From: Delphinapterus leucas
Lineage: Eukaryota; Chordata; Mammalia; Artiodactyla; Monodontidae
Length of the DNA stretch: 64,000 bases
Direction of reading: 5' to 3'
Assembly (NCBI RefSeq): GCF_002288925.2
Contig: NW_022098007.1
Span: 24,180,815 to 24,244,814, forward strand
In this document: positions 59,300 through 64,000 of the stretch, one piece after another
Numbering within the stretch: position 1 is the first letter of the stretch
How the letters are laid out: each line of letters opens with the position of its first letter
The notes under the pieces: model-generated
What the model was told of the DNA's origin: nothing
The model's input: only the letters and a program-made list of their open reading frames with translations
Databases searched by the model: none
Program-made: the position numbers and the translations under genes

Positions 59300-60600
59300 G
59301 AGAGAAAAGGCAAAAAAAAAAAACTTTGCATTTACCCAGATATTTACCAGTTCTAATGCCCTTCATTCTTTTCTGAGGATCCAAGTTTTCAAGAATTTCA
59401 TTTACTTCTGTCTTAAGTACTTCTTTGTCTTGTGGTGTAATACAGATCCATTTGTAACAAATACTCTTAGTTTTCTTTTATTGAAAATGCCTTTATTCCA
59501 TCTTCATTTTTGAGTATTTTCACTGGATATACACTAAGGATTGACAGGTTTGTTTTTTTTTTTTTCGCTCACAACTTTAAAGGTGCTGTTCCATGCAGTT
59601 TGGCTGAAATGGTTTCTGATGAGAAGTCAGAAAGTAATATGATCATTATGCCCATGTATATGTCATTTTTGTGTTGCTAAGCTTACACTTTTTGTTTGGC
59701 TTCAGACACTTTAATTATGATGTGCCTAAGGTGGCCTTCTTTATCTTTATCATGCTTCATATTTAGCATTTTCTGTCTGCAAATTTTTACATTTAATGGA
59801 GTTTGAGAAATTTTCATTTAAAAAATGTTTTTCCCCATTTGTTTCTTTCATCTCTTCTGATATCCCAATTACACATATGTTTGACTGATGTGATCTAACA
59901 GGTTTCCGTGGCTCTGTTCAGTTTTTCTCATTCTTTTTTTTACTCGTTTCCTCACCTAAGATAATTTTTATTGATCTGGCTCCAAGCTCACTCTTTCTTC
60001 TGTCACGTCTATACACATACAGAAGTTAAATCCCCTCAATGAACTCTGCACTTCAGAAATTACATTGTTGCTTTCCAGCATTTCCATTTATTTCCTTTTC
60101 ATGAGTTCCTTGTGGAGAGTTTCCATTTTTCTACTGAGATTTTCATGCATTGAAAATATGTTGTTTCAAAGTGTGGACACTGCAGGGGGAAGGAGGGCTG
60201 GGATGAATTGGGAGACTGGGATTGACATACATATGCTGCTAGGTATGAAACAGATAACTAGTAAGGACCTGCTGTATAGCACAGGGAAATCTACTCAGTG
60301 CTCTGTAGCAACCTGGATGGGAGGGAAATCCAAAAGGGGGGGGATATGTGTATACATATGGCTGGTTCACTTCACTGTGCATCAGGAGCTAGCACAACAT
60401 TGTAAAGCAACTATACACCAATAAAAATAAATAAATATTTAAAAAAGAAAATATGTTGTTTCACTTCATTGAGAATAAAAGTGCCCACTTTAAAATTCTC
60501 AAATGCTAGTTTATAATTTTGGTTTACCTTAGAGTTGGAATTCGGTTCTTCATAAGAATGAACACTGTAATTCATAGGAAGACCACTATAAAAATAATGT
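59300..60600 (-). mobile_element. Old L1 5' sequence, antisense, split by L1 3' end
   Basis: Antisense old L1-type 5' region ('ggtttctgatgagaagtcag', 'ctgatatcccaattacacat'). It resumes after the insertion at 60169-60446; the right edge is unsure. Confidence 0.55.
60169..60446 (+). mobile_element. Very short L1 3' end with perfect 17-bp TSD
   Basis: Sense L1 3'UTR only ('ctgctgtatagcacagggaa', 'acaacattgtaaagcaacta') with an AATAAA-rich tail. TSD gaaaatatgttgtttca at 60152-60168 and 60447-60463, all 17 bases identical. Severely 5'-truncated insertion. Confidence 0.95.
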
Positions 60601-61390
60601 ACAAAACATAAGCTAAATAGTAAATAGGAAAACTAAAATGAAATTCTAAAACAATTCAACTGCTCCCAGAAAAGCAAGAAAGGAGGAACAAAGAAACTAA
60701 TAATGGAGGAAACAAATAGAAAGCCAAAAAATAAAATGGCAGACCCCAGCAGAGACACAGCAATAATTCCAATAAATGTTAATGGAATAAATGCTCCACT
60801 TAAAAGGCAGAGACTGTTAAAAATCAATTTAAAAACTAACATAAACTAAATATGAAATACAGAGATGAACTTTAAATATAAAACACAAATAGACTGAAGT
60901 GGGTGGAAAAACAATATCAGAAGGAAATGATAAGCATAAGTTCACTAAAATAGTTGTATTAATAGTAGATAAAACAGATTTAAAAACAAAACTTATTACT
61001 GGACATCAAGAAGGACTAAGACTAAAAAAAGTACTGATTCAACAATACACAACAATCATAAACGTATTTGCACTCAGTAACAGAATATATGAACTACATC
61101 AAAATACATGAACTAAAGACTGACAAAATAAAAGGTAATTCTACACTCATGGTTGCTAATTTTAAACCTCTGTCAGCAATTCACAGACATAAAAAAAATA
61201 TTCAGGAATGCATACATGCGTAAAAGATATGAACAACGATATCAATCACCTAGATTCAATTGATACTGTTAGATAATAAAACAAAAATGACATAACGCAC
61301 ATTATTTCCAATTGCACAAGGTAGGTTTACCAAGAGGGACAATATCCTGGACCATAATACAGTACAAATATAAATAAAAACACTAAGATT

Positions 61391-61727
61391 GGCTTCCCTG
61401 GTGGCACAGTGGTTAAGAATCCACCTGCTAATGCTGGGGACATGGGTTTGAGTCCCGGTCTGGGAAGATCCCACATGCCATGGAGCAACTAAGCCTGTGC
61501 ACCACAGCTACTGAGCCTGTGCCCTGGAGCCCGCAAGCCACAACTACTGAAGCCCACAGGCCTAGAGCCCATGCTCTGCAACAAAGAGAAGCCACCACAA
61601 TGAGAAGCCCACGCACCGCAACGAAGAGTAATCTCCCACTTGCTGCAACAAGAGGAAGCCTGCATGTGCAGCAACAAAGACCTAATGCAGCCAAAAATAA
61701 ATTAATTAAATTAAAAAAAAACAAGTT
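61391..61727 (+). mobile_element. CHR-type SINE, long form
   Basis: Head ggcttccctggtggcacag, long 'actgagcc' body, A-rich tail. TSD aaaacactaagatt (61377-61390) versus aaaacattaagact (61728-61741), two mismatches. Confidence 0.93.
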
Positions 61728-61986
61728 AAAACATTAAGACTGTAAAGAATATGTTCTTTAACCACAACAGAATTAAACACAAACCATAAGGTAACTAGGA
61801 AACCCCCAAATATTTAGAAATTAAACATTCCTTTAAATGAACATTGACTCAGTCAAAAAACTACAAGAAAGATCAGATGACATTTTGTACTGAATAATAA
61901 TGAAAATATGTTTTAAATCTGTGAGATGCAGCTAAATAGAGAAATTTATGACTATAAATGTCTATGTTAGAAAAGAAGGAAGGTCT

Positions 61987-63042
61987 TGGGACTTCTCTGG
62001 TGGTGCAGTGGTTAAGAATCTGCCTGCCATATACCCTGAGAAAGCCATAATTCAAAAAGCGTCATGTACCACAATGTCCACTGCAGCTCTATTTACAATA
62101 GCCAGGACATGGAAGCAACCTAAGTGTCCATAAACTGGTGAATGGACAAAGAAGATGTGGCACATATATACAATGGAATATTACTCAGCCATAAAAAGAA
62201 ACGAAATTGAGTTATTTGTAGTGAGGTGGATGGACCTAGAGTCTGTCATACAGAGTGAAGTAAGTCAGAAAGAGAAAAACAAATACCGTATACTAACACA
62301 TATATATGGAATCTAAAAAACAAACAAAAAATGGTCATGAAAAGCCTAGGGGCAAGATGGCAATAAAGACGCAGACCTACTAGAGAATGGACTTGAGGAT
62401 ACGGTGAGAGGGGAAGGGTAAGCTGTGACAAAGTGAGAGGGTGGCACGCACATATATACACTACCAAACGTAAAATAGCTACTGGGAAGCAGGTGCATAG
62501 CACAGGGAGATCAGCTCGGTGTTTTGTGACCACCTAGAGGGGTGGGATAGGGAGGGTGGGAGGGAGGGAGACGCAAGAGGGAAGAGATATGGGGATATAT
62601 GTGTATGTATAACTGATTCACTTTGTTATAAAGCAGAAACTAACACCCCATTGTAAAGCAATTATACTCCAATAAAGATGTTAAAAAAAAAAAAGAATCC
62701 GCCTGCCAGTGCAGGGGACATGGGTTTGATCCCTCGTCTGGGAAGATATCCCACATGCTGCAGAGCAACTAAGCCATTGCACCACAACTACTGAGCCTGC
62801 GCTCTAAAGCCCACGAGCCACCACTACTGAGCCTGCGCGCCATACTGCTGATGCCCGCGTACCCTAGAGCCCATGTGCGGCAACTACTGAGCCCGCATGT
62901 GGCAACTACTAAAGCCTGCGCGCCTAGAGCCTGTGCTCTGCAACAAGAGAAGCCAGCGTACTGCAACGAAGAGTAACCCCCACTCGCTGCAACTAGAGAA
63001 AGCCCACGTGTACCAATGAAGACCCAACGCAGCCAAAAAAAA
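61987..63042 (+). mobile_element. CHR-type SINE, long form, split by L1
   Basis: The SINE head lies at 61987-62028, and the rest of the SINE at 62693-63042. TSD aaaagaaggaaggtct at 61971-61986 and 63043-63058, identical. An L1 3' end sits inside. Confidence 0.95.
62029..62692 (+). mobile_element. 5'-truncated L1 inside a SINE
   Basis: Sense L1 from the ORF2 terminus ('ataccctgagaaagccataa') to 3'UTR and a 12-A tail. TSD aagaatctgcctgcc (62014-62028) versus aagaatccgcctgcc (62693-62707); both copies are SINE sequence. Very similar to the L1 3' end at 1765-2625. Confidence 0.96.
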
Positions 63043-63075
63043 AAAAGAAGGAAGGTCTCAAATCAATGATCTAAG

Positions 63076-63287
63076 CCGGTGGGGGGGGGGGTTTCACTGA
63101 TTTACAGCCCCCAGGCCTGTGTTGTCTTTGTAAATAATGTTTTACCAGAACACAGCCACATCCATTCACTTAAATTATCTATGGCCGACTTCTGCCACAA
63201 CAGCAGCACTGAGCAATTGTGAGAGGCCATACGGTCCATAAAGCTAAAATACTATGCTGCCCTTTAACAAAAACTTTGCCTACACCT
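63076..63287. mobile_element. hAT-type MITE (MER1/Charlie group)
   Basis: Same family and orientation as 58441-58612. Flanked by an 8-bp duplication typical of hAT elements, gatctaag (63068-63075) versus gacctaaa (63288-63295), inside L1 ORF2. It contains a run of about 11 G at 63080-63091. Confidence 0.75.
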
Positions 63288-63560
63288 GACCTAAACTTCT
63301 ACCTTATGAAAGCAGGAAAGGAAGACAAGTTAAACTCAAAGCAAGCAAAAGGAAATTATAAAGGTAAGAGCAGAAATCACTGAAATAAAAAACTGAAAAA
63401 TAGAGAAAACAAAAAAACCTCAAAACTGATAAATTAGATAGATTGATAAAGAAAGGAATAAAACTAATTTCTAATATCAGAAATTAAATAAGGAACATCA
63501 CTACAGATGCTTCATACATTCAAAAAATAAAAAAGGAATATTATGAACTGATATGGAGTA

Positions 63561-64000
63561 GGTTCCAAAAAGTAGTATTGAAAGGAAAACTCAAAATACA
63601 TTATGTTAAAGAACAAATATATCATGCTACCTATTGTGTGAGAAGGGAAAATAAAACATATATCTGTGTCAGCAGAGTAAACCAGAAAACAATGAACTGA
63701 GTCATCAATAAGGGATGGGGAAGCAAATGAGGTAGAACGGATATAGGAGAGAATGACACTTCTCTGAGTGTAATCTTTTGTACACTTTTTAACTTATTAA
63801 AGCACATTACTACTCTAAATATTCAAAAAATAAAATTATATCAGTAAGAACGTGATGGAAGGAAAACTAAAACTAAACAGATGAACATAGTTACATTCTG
63901 TGTTTACACCATAACCGTATGGAGAGAAGAAAAGGAAGCAAATGGGATGGGAAAAAGAGAAAGAGGAAGGGGCAGGGAAATAGGCAAGGAAAGGGGAAGA
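63561..64000. other. No feature recognised
   Basis: AT- and GA-rich sequence, probably old repeat. It ends in a purine-rich (GGAA/GAAA) tract at about 63910-64000. Confidence 0.4.

Larger units (their letters stand above)
60620..63560 (+). mobile_element. Old L1 ORF1 end/ORF2 start, sense, hosting a nested stack
   Basis: Sense L1: a spacer and the ORF2 endonuclease at about 60750-61130 (VNGINAP-like and VDKTDLKTKLIT frames), then 61742-61986 (the 'ctttaaccacaacagaatta' region), and after the stack the ORF2 linker at 63059-63067 and about 63296-63560 ('aggtaagagcagaaatcact'). Interrupted by SINE 61391-61727, SINE 61987-63042 and the hAT MITE 63076-63287. Dead copy. Confidence 0.75.

Overview
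This window is mammalian nuclear DNA, almost certainly from a whale or dolphin (or, less likely, a hippopotamus). The key clue is the many copies of a tRNA-derived SINE whose head reads roughly 'ggcttccctggtggcgcag' and whose internal promoter resembles a tRNA B box; this is the CHR-type SINE of Cetacea and Hippopotamidae. L1 elements with an artiodactyl-type 3' end and old mammalian Tigger and hAT transposons fit the same placement. There are no CRISPR arrays, operons or prokaryotic signals. Families were recognised by eye and memory; no alignment was run.

I find no confident protein-coding host gene. Almost the whole window is a stack of transposable elements. L1 makes up the bulk: old antisense L1 (about 13.8-14.9, 24.3-27.3, 31.1-35.7, 41-47.7 and 49-57.9 kb), and younger sense-strand L1 pieces inserted into it, many with clear target-site duplications (TSDs). 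The most complete L1 (18069-24285) keeps a CpG-bearing 5'UTR, ORF1 and most of ORF2 with the endonuclease and FADD reverse-transcriptase motifs, but carries frameshifts and stops and lacks its 3' end. Another L1 (14899-17904) joins a 5'UTR directly to the end of ORF2 and is still flanked by one TSD. Two DNA transposons are long: a Tigger2-like element (6091-about 10500) carrying three later insertions, and a nearly end-to-end Tigger1 (38635-40982) between TA dinucleotides. MaLR-like LTR pieces lie at 10.5-11.7 kb. Two copies of one hAT-type MITE lie near 58.5 and 63.2 kb.

The most notable structures are: (1) a fragment of 28S ribosomal RNA fused to a 5'-truncated L1 and inserted as one unit into Tigger2 (8295-9343), apparently an L1 template-switch chimera; (2) a SINE plus L1 3' end lying inside a single TSD (1417-2625); (3) the internally deleted L1, whose 5'UTR also holds a degenerate tandem repeat with a period of about 374 bp; (4) a 60-codon open segment behind a good splice-acceptor-like sequence (5429-5611) in one of the few stretches without recognisable repeats; (5) a three-level nested insertion at 61.7-63.1 kb whose TSDs give the order of events. 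These are records of retrotransposition, not a new functional system; I found no evidence for an undescribed active system here.
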